NCBI GenBank assembly: GCA_035771165.1
Contig: JAWNZC010000337.1
Coordinates: forward strand, 6,342,001 to 6,406,000
Source of the DNA: Paragorgia papillata
Lineage: Eukaryota > Cnidaria > Anthozoa > Scleralcyonacea > Coralliidae
Length of the DNA: 64,000 nt
Direction: 5' to 3'
Shown here: positions 54,678 to 64,000 of the stretch, in pieces
Position numbering within the stretch: position 1 is the first letter of the stretch
How the letters are laid out: the number at the start of each line of letters is the position of its first letter
The notes under the pieces: model-generated
What the model was told of the DNA's origin: nothing
Seen by the model: the letters and a program-made list of their open reading frames with translations, nothing else
The model's database searches: none
Program-made: the position numbers and the translations under genes

Positions 54678-56294
54678 GTTCAGTTCAATGGGTAAAAATA
54701 CCAATTCCACAGAATTCCATCTTTATGTGTTTGTTTACCTTCTTCTAGTAACGTCCTTACTCCAATTGTCTGTTGTATTAAGTTAATTGTGATTGAAGAC
54801 ATTGAACAAGATTTATTTTTGTCATTAACCTACCATGGCTAAAGTTGATACACTTGACAAGCTGTTGAAATGTTGATTTGATTTTGTTCTTTTCTTGTAA
54901 TTTTAGTAAATAATTTGTTTGGATTGTGCGTATATTTGGACATGACAACTTACAGGATGAAAATCAGAAGCTTCCGTTAGAAAAGACACAGTTTGATGCC
55001 TGAATTGATGGAGACTTTTATAAAACTCACGTGTTTTTGATTCACTTGTTTCACTTTTAAAGTGCCATTAATAGTCGAACTTTATTTGAGTGTTGTTGTA
55101 TTACTGGATTTAAAAAAAGAAAAACTGATAATAAACACCACCTAAAACTATTCAAGTGTATATGTGTTGTCAGTTGTGATTGTGATGACATAATATTACT
55201 GCAGTACATATTAAAACTATCTGTTTCTAAAAGTCTCAAAAGTAAGTTCAAAACCCACACCTGTATTTGTCAGAGAATCAAAGGCTTGCATAGTGTACAT
55301 TTCATTTAAAAGCATTATTTTAAATATGTCAAGTTGATCTGTAGATGATAAATTGCAAAAATGTTGACAGCTGTTAACAGAAACAGCTGTTGGAAATGTG
55401 TTCCAAATTCTTAATGTAGATTAATTTAGGTATAAACCATCCACCCTATAATAGAGGATATACTGTACATTTGAGTTGTTGTTGGTATACATTTAAGCAT
55501 TTGCATTATTTATATACATATTGCAAACCCCATATACCTGACTGTGTTTACCACTGACTACAAAACATTTTTGCAAACAAGTTACAATGTTAACCAAACC
55601 CAATAAGTTTTAAACATTTATTTCATATATACAGTACAAAATAGGTAAAGGTCAGTTCTTTTGACCACTAAATTTTACTGTTACAAGCTCTGTGTATACA
55701 AGGTGCAAAATTAAGAAAATGTATTAATACCAGTTGCCCACCACAGGATAAATAGTAGTAACTGGTGCTTTACTATTTTACTGGCCAACACCCTATTAAT
55801 TCCCTTTTTATTCTTAAACATGAAGTAAGTAGAAAGTCTTTTGTTCAAAATGTTTACACTCAGTATGACTGAAGCTGTTGAAGAACATTTGCCACTATTC
55901 CTGTGTCAGTGGCCAGTGCTGTGAGGAATCCCCTCTTGATTTTCTACAGTTCATTGTTTCTTAAGATTTCATTTCAAATCTTTTCTCAGCTAAAAAAAGG
56001 AGAGAAACTATCAGAAGGTTGCACATTTATAGTCTAAACCTCCATCTAAGCAACAAATCATGAAATATTTAAAAAACTTGGGGAACAAAACTCAAGACGA
56101 ACTGTCCAATGTCCAACCTAGAGAATTAAGATACAGTAGGCCATTTAAAGCTAACGTGCAAATTCGTTCATTTTATAGTAGAATAAAGTAAAATACCTAG
56201 AGTTCAACACTAAGGACCTGATATTTCAGGTTAATCTTTTTATCAGCAGCAACGTTTACAAATATTAAATGAAATTGTAGAAATACTGGCACTT

Positions 56295-56614
56295 ATTATA
56301 TAAAATAGAGTGTTTTATTGATTTTTCCGCCACTAATAAAAGTGATAATCTCACATGTGCGATTATTTATGATAATCGCACATGTGACGATTATCGCTGA
56401 ATCAGCATTATAGTTTAATGCCATTTTTGCAAGGCAATAGGACAATTTTTTTATATAATAAACAGAACAATACATGGATGCTTGGAAATATGAAATTTAT
56501 TTCTCGTGTTGACCAGGATATGTCACTCGTTCGCTTCGCTCACTCGTGAGATATCCTGGTCAACACTCGAAATAAATTTCATATTTCCGCACATCCATGT
56601 ATTTTTCTCTATTT
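56295..56614. mobile_element. Insertion with nested hairpin, left arm only
   Basis: Absent from the other arm, where GGCACTT and GTTTGTCAGCC are adjacent (about 59502-59520, inverted). Ends AAATAGAG / CTCTATTT are short inverted repeats. It contains a palindrome CACATGTGCGATTATT...AATCGCACATGTG (56352-56392). A longer hairpin lies at 56474-56602, with arms GGAAATATGAAATTTATTTC and TGTTGACCAGGATAT. Non-coding MITE-like element. Confidence 0.75.
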
Positions 56615-57138
56615 GTTTGTCAGCCTTCAACAAATATATGTCAAATCATAATTGCCTAAAATCCGTCCAAATAGAGAGCTATAGAGATGCTTCGTTCTTC
56701 AAAATTGCTTGTCCGATTAAGATAGAACCAGTACGTGTAATTTTATCATTATACTTTAAGTTTAGACTGTTTTTAAAGAGTTTCCTCACTTATTTATTCT
56801 TGAAAGTACAACTTCAAAAGTGGACGGGTAGCTCCAGCCGGACCGATTAACAAGATAATGAAATCGGAAATTTCCCGTTCAAATTTCGTTAAATATCTTC
56901 CTTACCACAATAAATTTAACCTTCACTTTCAATGTACTATCCGTCCCAAGAAATATTACCACCAAAATTTTGAGTTATAGCCATTTAAACGATCAGAACG
57001 CACTTTTCGCCATATTGTTTACTGTTGAGAGTAGTGGCTTTTACTTGCTTTCAACATGGCGGCCAACATGCGCGAGGCGACCTGCGCGAGGACATAAACT
57101 TCAAAGGTTCCGACGAGAGTGGGCCTTCTGCTCAATAT

Positions 57139-57223
57139 TAGCCTGCGTAGCAGGCGTTACTGGATTGGGGGACTGGGGAGAGGGCTGAGAAGTAACGCCT
57201 GCAGTGGAGCTCTTTGGTTTTGT
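57139..57223. mobile_element. Small MITE-like repeat
   Basis: GCAGGCGTTACT and AGTAACGCCTGC inverted repeats about 60 bp apart, with GGGGGACTGGGGAGAGGGCT between. The same unit is at 58856-58942 in the other palindrome arm. An earlier CTGCGTAGCAGG micro-palindrome forms the outer edge. Confidence 0.7.
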
Positions 57224-57474
57224 CAAACACCCCCAAATGAAATATGATCTCGAGCGGCCAATGTCTGAAGCCTAAATTAACTGTTTGTATTAATTGTAAT
57301 ATTTCAAAATCCATGGCATTTAATTCAGTAACATTTCGCGTAAATTATTATTTCAATAATTATCTTTGTATAAAAAACAATTATAGTACAAGGGAGTTAA
57401 AAGACTGAGAGTTGGTCGCAAATCTGTGGAAGGGATAAATTAATATTAACGGAATATGTCTGCAGTGTCCGACC

Positions 57475-58238
57475 CAATCTCGTACCCAGAGCCTGCGATC
57501 CTTTTGGTCATTACCAAGGAACGGAGGCTCTGGGAAACTCCGATGAAAAAGACCCCTAAATTGGGTTTTTGTTCCCAGTCCTCTGGTTCCCAGTTCCCTA
57601 TAATTTGTAACAATCATCGACGATCGTTCGCTTGTTCGAAGACCAGGAAAAATATTTGTTTTCCGATAAAAAAGGCCCAACATGTTTTACAAAGCTCTCG
57701 ACAATACAATCGATACAAATGGCCTTTCTTCGCTTTTCTCAAAATCGTCAACCAGACGATTTGACGAGTGTGTTTTAAATGTCCGCGTCGCCGTCAGCAC
57801 TCGGCAGTAATCGGCTCAGCCGGTCAGGTAAGAAATTGTACTTTTTGCCAGGAATTTTAGCTAAACTACATCGACCTTGTATTCTCTAATATAATTTTAA
57901 AGTTCTGAGACGAAACTGCGAAGAATTACGAGACGAGTCAGACGATGGATGTTTGTTTGGCGACGAAGCGACAATAATAATAGTTTTAACTTGTAAATTG
58001 TCGGTATTGTTGCTGTTTTGAATTATTTCATGTGTTCAATTATATTTTGGGTCTGTCGTGTATAATTATGTGTTACAGAACGTCGAGAAATCGATTAAAC
58101 AAGTTAGCAACGTGCACACTATTTGAAGTTTTACTGTTTTTAAACTAACCAATCAGATGACGAGTTTCATCGGAGTTTCCCAGAGCCTCCATTCCTTGGT
58201 AATGACCAAAAGGATCGCAGGCTCTGGGTACGAGATTG
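57475..58238. mobile_element. MULE-like element, 764 bp, exact 9-bp TSD
   Basis: Terminal inverted repeats of about 72 bp (tips CAATCTCGTACCCAGAGCCT / AGGCTCTGGGTACGAGATTG). Exact 9-bp duplication TGTCCGACC at 57466-57474 and 58239-58247. The tip block TACCCAGAGCC is similar to the tips of the MULE at 33817 (TACCCTGG, CCAGAGGCTC). No transposase. It occupies the spacer of the large palindrome. Confidence 0.9.
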
Positions 58239-58949
58239 TGTCCGACCGGGTGTCTGCTGACAAATATTTCTAAAACTGTGGACTGGAAATGTATGAAATT
58301 AGGTGTGATTCGAATGGTAGAGTAACCCTGTTTCTATCAATGGCAACGAATATTCATGAAGAGAACAGTAATGACAGCGAGTGTTTACCAAAATAAAACA
58401 GTTGAGTGAAAGGTATACCATTATTGAACGGAAATGTCTGCGGCGTCCCACGGTGTTCGCTCGCAAATATTTTCAGAAATTTTATGACTGACAGAGACAT
58501 ATGAAAGAAAAGCGTCTCACGGTGTTCGCTTTCAAAATCAAATTCAGTAACTTCCTATTATTAAAATATATTCCAAACTCTTGCATGGAGGTTTTAAATA
58601 TAAAACTTAGTTGAATGGTATGGGAGTCGAGGAGGCTGACACGCAGCATTTTCATTTGATCAAGTCGCAAAAGCACTGCAAGATGCTGTTTAGATATTTC
58701 CTTTGATATCAATCGTTTCAGCTTTGTTTGAAAATTAGAATTGAAATTATTAATTTTACTTATTAAACCTTCTTGATTGACAGATTATGGGCGCTAAGCG
58801 AATCACATTCGGCGTAATCAATAATTAAAATCCCGTTCGTCAGCGAACGGGTTTTACAAAACCAAAGAGCTCCACTGCAGGCGTTACTTCTCAGCCCTCT
58901 CCCCAGTCCCCCAATCCAGTAACGCCTGCTACGCAGGCTAGCCACCTGA

Positions 58950-61928
58950 CAGCGCTGTAACAGAATAAATATTGAGCAGAAGGCCCACTCTCGTCGGAAC
59001 CTTTGAAGTTTATGTCCTCGCGCAGGTCGCCTCGCGCATGTTGGCCGTCATGTTGAAAGCAAGTAAAAGCCACTCCCTCTCAACAGTAAACAATATGGCG
59101 AAAAGTGCGTTCTGATCGTTTTAAATGGCTATAACTCAAAATTTTGGTGGTAATATTTCTTGGGACGGATAGTACATTGAAAGTTAAGGTAAGTAATCAA
59201 ATTTATTGTGGTAAGGACGATATTTAACGAAATTTGAACGGGAAATTTCCGATTTCATTATCTTGTTAATTGGTCCGGTCGGAGCTACCCGTCCACTTTT
59301 GAAGTTGTACGTTCAAGAATAAATAAGTGAGGAAACTCTTTAAAAACAGTTTAAATCTAAAGTATAATGATAAAATTACACGTATTGGTTGTTCTATCTT
59401 AATCGGACAAGCAATTTTGAAGAACGAAGCAACTCTATAGCTCTCTATTTGGACGGATTTTAGGCAATTATGATTTGACATGTATTTGTTGAAGGCTGAC
59501 AAACAAGTGCCAGTATTTCTCCAATTTCATTTAATATTTGTAAACGTTGCTGCTGATAAAAAGATTAACCTGAAATATCATGTCCTTAGTGTTGAAGTCT
59601 AGGTATTTGACTTTATTCTACTATAAAATGAACGAATTTGCACGTTAGCTTGAAATGGCCTACTGTATCTTAATTCTGTAGGTTGGACAGTTCGTCTTGA
59701 GTTTTGTTCCCCAAGCTTTTTAAATATTTCATGATTTGTTGCTTAGATGGAGGTTTAGATTCGTCAGAACGAAGGGCCTTCGCTCGAAACGTTAGATTCC
59801 TACGTTCTCTGTTTCGGCAGTATATCTAACCTAAGTTACTATATTTCGATTGTTGTTTCAACACTGCCTACGCAGCACGCTACTTTTATTTCACTGATTT
59901 AGATTATAGATGTGCAACCTTCAGATAGTTTCTCTCCTTTTTTTAGCTGAGAAAAGATTTGAAATGAAATCTTAAGAGACAATGGACTGTAGAAAATCAA
60001 GAGGGGATTCTTCACAGCACTGGCCACTGCCCACTGACGCAGGAATAGTGGCAAATGTTCTTCAGCAGCTTCAGTCATACTGAACGTAAACATTTTGAAC
60101 AAAAGACTTCCTACTTCATGTTTAAGAACAAAAAGGTGTTAATTTCATGTCTTTATAATAAATAAGGAAAAAAGGTTTAAGTTTAATTGCTCTACTTGTT
60201 AATTTAATTAATAGGGACGTTGGCCAGTAAAATAATAAAGGACCAGTTACTACTATTTGTCCTGTGGTGGGCAACTGGTAATAATAAATTTTCTTAATTT
60301 TGCACCTTGTATACACAGAGCTTGTAACAGTAAAATTTTGTGGTCAAAAGAACTGACCTTTCCCTATTTTGTACTGTATATATATGAAATAAATGTTTAA
60401 AACTTGTTGGGTTTGGTTAACATTGTAACTTGTTTGCAAAAACGTTTTGTAGTCAGTGGTAAACACAGTCCGGTATATGGAGTATGCAATATGTATATAA
60501 ATAATGCAAATGCTTAAATGTATACCAACAACAACTCAAATGTACAGTATATCCTCTATTATAGGGTGGATGGTTTATACCTAAATTAATCTACAATAAG
60601 AATTTGTAACACATTTCCAACAGCTGTTTCTGTGAACAGCTGTCAACATTTTTGCAATTTATCATTTACACATCAACTTGACATATTTAAAATAATGCTT
60701 TTAAATGAAATGTACACTATGCAAGCCTTTGATACTCTAGCAAATACAGGTGTGGGTTTTGAGACTTTCAGAAACAGATAGTTTTAATAGGTACTGCAGT
60801 AACATTATATCATCATCACAATCACAACTGACAACACATATACACTTGAATAGTTTTAGGTGGTGTTTATAAGTTTATTATCAGTTTTTCTTTTTTTTAA
60901 ATCCAGTAATATACAACAATACTCAAATAAAGTTCGACTATTAATGGCATCAATCATCATCAGGCATCAAGCTGTGTTTTTTCTAATGGAAGCTTCTGAT
61001 TTCCATTCAGTAAGTTGTCATGTCCAAATACACGAACAATCCAAACAAATTATTTACTAAAATTACAAGAAAAGAATAAAATCAAATCAACATTGCTTGT
61101 CAAGTGTATCAACTTTAGCCATCATTAGGTTAATGACAAAAATAAATCTTGTTCAATGTCTTCAATCACAATTCACTTAATACAAATTAATGACAAAAAT
61201 AAATCTTGTTCAATGTCTTCAATCACAATTCACTTAATACAACAGACAAACAATCGGAGTAAGAACGTTACTAGAAGAAGGTAAACAAACACATAAAAAT
61301 GGAATTCTTTGGAATTGGTATTTTTATCCATTAAACTGAACCAGACTAAAATACTTCATCAATTTACATGTAACAAATTTGGAGTGAGTGTGAGCACTCG
61401 TGCGCATATTATAATATCCTTAAAATATTCGTAAAAACAAGAGCACGCTTTACCCACTGTGCAATTCTCGATTTAAAATATGTAACTGATGTGAAATGAT
61501 GTTTAAAAACTCTTGATAAAGTTCTCTGTAATTTGAAATATGTACCGAGATACCGTACCCGACTGACGCACTTCAGTCATTGAGGATCGGGCAGGTCATC
61601 GCTCAGAAGTTGCTAAATTCCACGCGAAAACGTGTTTATATGCCTTCTAACCTCAAGTAAATTGGTCGCTTACCTTTCATTTGTAAAATATCAAAGTTAA
61701 AAGGAAATCGTCCAAAAACCTTTCCTGCTAGAGCCGTTTTGGTGACCCGACTTCGTTTTCCGCCATGTTGTTCCTTGTTGATCCGCTGGAGTTTACTTGC
61801 TTTCAACATAGCGGCGTGTGACATGCGCACTAAAAAAGTGAGGACACTTCGTAGAAAATGAAAGTGACCTAAAAGCTTGTTTACACCCCAGAGTGGGCCT
61901 TCTGCTTAGTATTTATTCTGTGGCGCTG
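58950..61928. mobile_element. P-related non-autonomous element, right palindrome copy
   Basis: Both tips survive: left CAGCGCTGTAACAGAATAAA then GCAGAAGGCCCACTC; right (inverted) CAGCGCCACAGAATAAAT then GCAGAAGGCCCACTC. This defines a roughly 45-bp terminal inverted repeat. It is the inverted partner of 53724-57138. No clear 8-bp target duplication and no coding sequence. Confidence 0.7.
61130..61243. repeat. 57-bp tandem duplication, right arm only
   Basis: TTAATGACAAAAATAAATCT...CACTTAATACAAA occurs twice in tandem at 61130-61186 and 61187-61243. The left palindrome arm has a single copy (about 54775-54832). Confidence 0.9.
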
Positions 61929-61956
61929 TTGCCTATTCATCGCTCGTTATTACAAT

Positions 61957-62213
61957 ATGGTATCAACTAATGTTGGCTTCGTGATAATTGTGTATCTTCT
62001 AGCTGTTATTTATTTATCTGAAAGCAAACGGCTTCTAAACATAGTGTTTATCTTCGCTGACGACTATGGCTTCCACGATATTGGATATCACGGCTCAGAA
62101 ATCAAGACTCCAGTTCTGGATAAGCTCGCAAGACAAGGTGTTATCTTAGAGAATTACTACGTGCAGCCCATATGTACACCGACCAGATCAACGTTTCTCA
62201 CATGAAGATACCA
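61957..62213 (+). pseudogene. Arylsulfatase 5' fragment (duplicated, nonsense-terminated)
   Basis: Codes for the first 82 residues of the sulfatase, including signal peptide, [13 protein letters not shown] and the [10 protein letters not shown] motif, then a TGA where the parent gene has GGA (Gly83). Substitutions include P27L and V34A. Homology ends at about 62213 (GAAGATACCA), which is the palindrome breakpoint, not a gene boundary. The sequence from the start codon to the breakpoint is not followed by any sulfatase remainder. Confidence 0.92.
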
Positions 62214-64000
62214 GAGGAGGTACGAAGCTCTTCCCACAATGCATTGCGCTTGAACCCTATTATCAATTTCGCACTGGAAATGCTTCACTTCATTATGAAC
62301 TTTCGAGGAGTGAACGTGATTTGAAAAATAGTGTTTCGACGTGTGTGGTGCTTAGAACAGCTTGGTTTGGGACTCACATGAAGTTATTTATATTTATTTT
62401 GTAACCTAGCAGTACTTCGACGTTTATTATTTCGTCTGATTTGCCGCTATTCACGAATTTACATCTGATTTTCTGATCAAGGTGACTGCTCGTCGCTCGA
62501 GGATCAGATATTATCAACATTCAACATTGCTGTCTCATCATGTCTCTGAATAGTAATGCGTTTCTAATATTTTGACACTTCAATACATTTTTATTGCTTT
62601 GTTTATGCACTCGAGTAATAACCGTCTTGATCTTAGATTTTGACTTAATCTAAATCATAGGGTATATTTGATATTTTTGTTCAATACTTTTGTTCATTTT
62701 GAAGTGAGTTCATTATGTTGTCATTGACGACTACTAGCTTTACCTCAAGTTAATAAGTCTATCTAATTAAGAACTGTTTCAAGAAACAACTGTTGGTATG
62801 TTCGTGCATACAGTTTCTTACCTTTAAAAACAAGTGGGTCAGGAAAACATGTCTGATTGTTTATACAGAAAATCAAGATACTGTACATGTATGGACTTTA
62901 TTAATTCTGTCCCAGGGAAGAAATGATAATATAATCCAGTGGACCAACACATTTTAATTTAATTTAATTCAGTTCAAGACCCACTTTCTTCCCACATAAT
63001 TAACTTTACTTTCCTCCTAAAATTTAGTTCCCCAAAAGCCATTTTATATTATTCAAAAGCCATTTTATGTCTTTCACAAGCATATATCAGTCAGTGACAC
63101 ACTAGTAGTAGTCAGTGTCATACAGTAAGCATAAAACTAGAGGAAAGGGGCTTAACCCTTTCTTTCCTAGAGGTTGCAACTTGATGAGTAAAATCATCTG
63201 GCATTAGAGTAAAATAATGAAGGGGGTATTTTGGGTGGCACAAGAGGGAAAGGAAAATCTCCTTCTGATAATTTCTTGCAAAAAGCTACCACGCCCAATA
63301 GTGATACAATTAATTCTCCTCTCAATAATTACATCACCAATGCATTTTGTTACATAGACTTCTAGCTTTAATATCTTTGTAATATTAATCAAAGAGTACT
63401 ACACAGCTTTTAAATGACCTAAAAAATAAAACTCAAGTGACCGAGGCAATTCTGTTGTGCAACTTTAATATCCACTTTCCCCTGCTCTTTAATTTGTGAA
63501 ACCTGCATGTGGTTGGGACCTGGTATGAAATGTTTTTCATGAAACAAAAATTGAGCATGAACCTGTAAACATGAAATAAGGACCATTACTCAGTAAATCT
63601 CTGTATTTCACAACAACAAATGGTGTGTCATAGGGGTAATGTGGAGTGAAAATTCATGCACAAGACAACTTGCTGTCACAGGATGAACTTAAGAACAATT
63701 ACAACTCCTATAGCGATCTATGGACAGCATGCACACATAATTTGTTGAATGAAGAAATAGCTAGTTAGCCCAAAGTACAAAAGTTGGCACCACATAATAT
63801 TGAATTAAAACAACAGGTTTTTCTTATATATAAAATAAATACACCATCAGTACATGTAAAAGTCCTAGTTTAATACAATAGAGCTAAATTATGAAATGGG
63901 CTTTCAAATGAACTACGGAATCAAAGAAAACAAAGCGCGAAATCAAAACAACGCTCATCTCGACCATTGGCGGTTCTTGGCGCGCTCCGCGGAGACGAAG
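62214..64000. other. Non-coding stretch to the window end
   Basis: No coding exon recognised. A repeat related to 44029-44246 lies at about 63154-63225. The last 100 bases become GC-rich (ACCATTGGCGG, GGCGCGCTCCGCGGAG), with an inverted CCAAT-like box near 63964; this could be the edge of a promoter beyond the window, but that is speculation. Confidence 0.35.

Larger units (their letters stand above)
53724..57138. mobile_element. P-related non-autonomous element, left palindrome copy
   Basis: Left tip CAGTGGCACAGAATAAAT then GCAGAAGGCCCACTC; right end GAGTGGGCCTTCTGCTCAAT (inverted), after which the tip is lost to a small MITE at 57139. Subterminal blocks (GGAACCTTTGAAGTTTATG-like; TTGAAAGCAAGTAAA; AACATGGCGG) parallel the terminal repeats of the THAP/P transposon at 38351. 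No coding sequence recognised inside. Confidence 0.65.
53440..62213. repeat. Large palindrome with 3.4-3.8-kb arms
   Basis: Left arm 53440-57223 and right arm 58856-62213 are inverted copies, with spacer 57224-58855. The outer end falls inside the arylsulfatase coding sequence (breakpoint after GGTATCTTC / GAAGATACC). The inner end is after GGTTTTGT / ACAAAACC. The arms differ by indels: a 363-bp hAT MITE and a 320-bp insert only on the left; a 57-bp tandem duplication and about 30 bp at 58940-58970 only on the right. Scattered substitutions are visible throughout, so this is an old duplication and not an assembly fold-back. Confidence 0.92.

Noticed and set aside
53440..62213. Palindrome as an assembly fold-back artefact
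   Set aside because: The arms differ by substitutions, by a hAT element with target duplication and empty site, and by a tandem duplication, which an artefact would not produce.

Overview
The window is animal nuclear DNA, AT-rich, with split genes, microsatellites and very dense transposable elements. The transposon mix (Maverick/Polinton, a THAP/P-superfamily element, DIRS/Ngaro-type tyrosine-recombinase retroelements, Ty3/gypsy, LINE tails, many hAT- and MULE-like elements) suits a marine invertebrate, most likely a cnidarian such as a stony coral or sea anemone. That taxonomic guess is inference. No RNA gene, CRISPR array or bacterial operon was seen.

Layout. 0-4 kb: retroelement gag-like scraps, a 19-bp minisatellite, a LINE 3' tail and a hairpin element. 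4-9.7 kb: a decayed tyrosine-recombinase retrotransposon (gag, RT/RNase H, recombinase) split by a 2.2-kb foldback element with a 9-bp target duplication. 9.8-10.8 kb: a 33/34-bp minisatellite. 11-16.5 kb: small nested DNA transposons and simple repeats. 16.7-17.7 kb: a class A GPCR gene with a frameshift at the end of TM7. 20-33.4 kb: a Ty3/gypsy element interrupted first by a hAT-like element and then by a 9.0-kb Maverick/Polinton derivative with an exact 6-bp target duplication. The Polinton interior is itself duplicated and inverted. 33.8-37.1 kb: a MULE-like foldback element with a hAT element inside it. 38.35-47.0 kb: a P-superfamily transposon with a three-exon THAP transposase and a second, convergent gene that appears to encode a transposase C-terminal-type domain behind a C2H2 finger. 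47.0-49.8 kb: a composite element with 34-bp perfect terminal inverted repeats that carries a LINE 3' end and the start of a RecQ-like helicase gene. 52.2-53.7 kb: an arylsulfatase gene (minus strand). 53.4-62.2 kb: a 3.4-3.8-kb-armed palindrome that duplicates the 5' part of the sulfatase gene together with a P-related non-autonomous element.

Genes and relationships. Only the GPCR and the arylsulfatase look like resident host genes, and each carries one reading-frame break. Everything else is mobile or derived from mobile DNA. Exact target-site duplications (6, 8 and 9 bp), together with two apparent empty sites inside the window, allow relative dating: gypsy before Polinton; YR retroelement before foldback MULE; MULE before inner hAT; sulfatase palindrome before the hAT MITE in its left arm.

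Limits. Family names rest on reading motifs by eye. Identities, copy numbers and taxon have not been computed.
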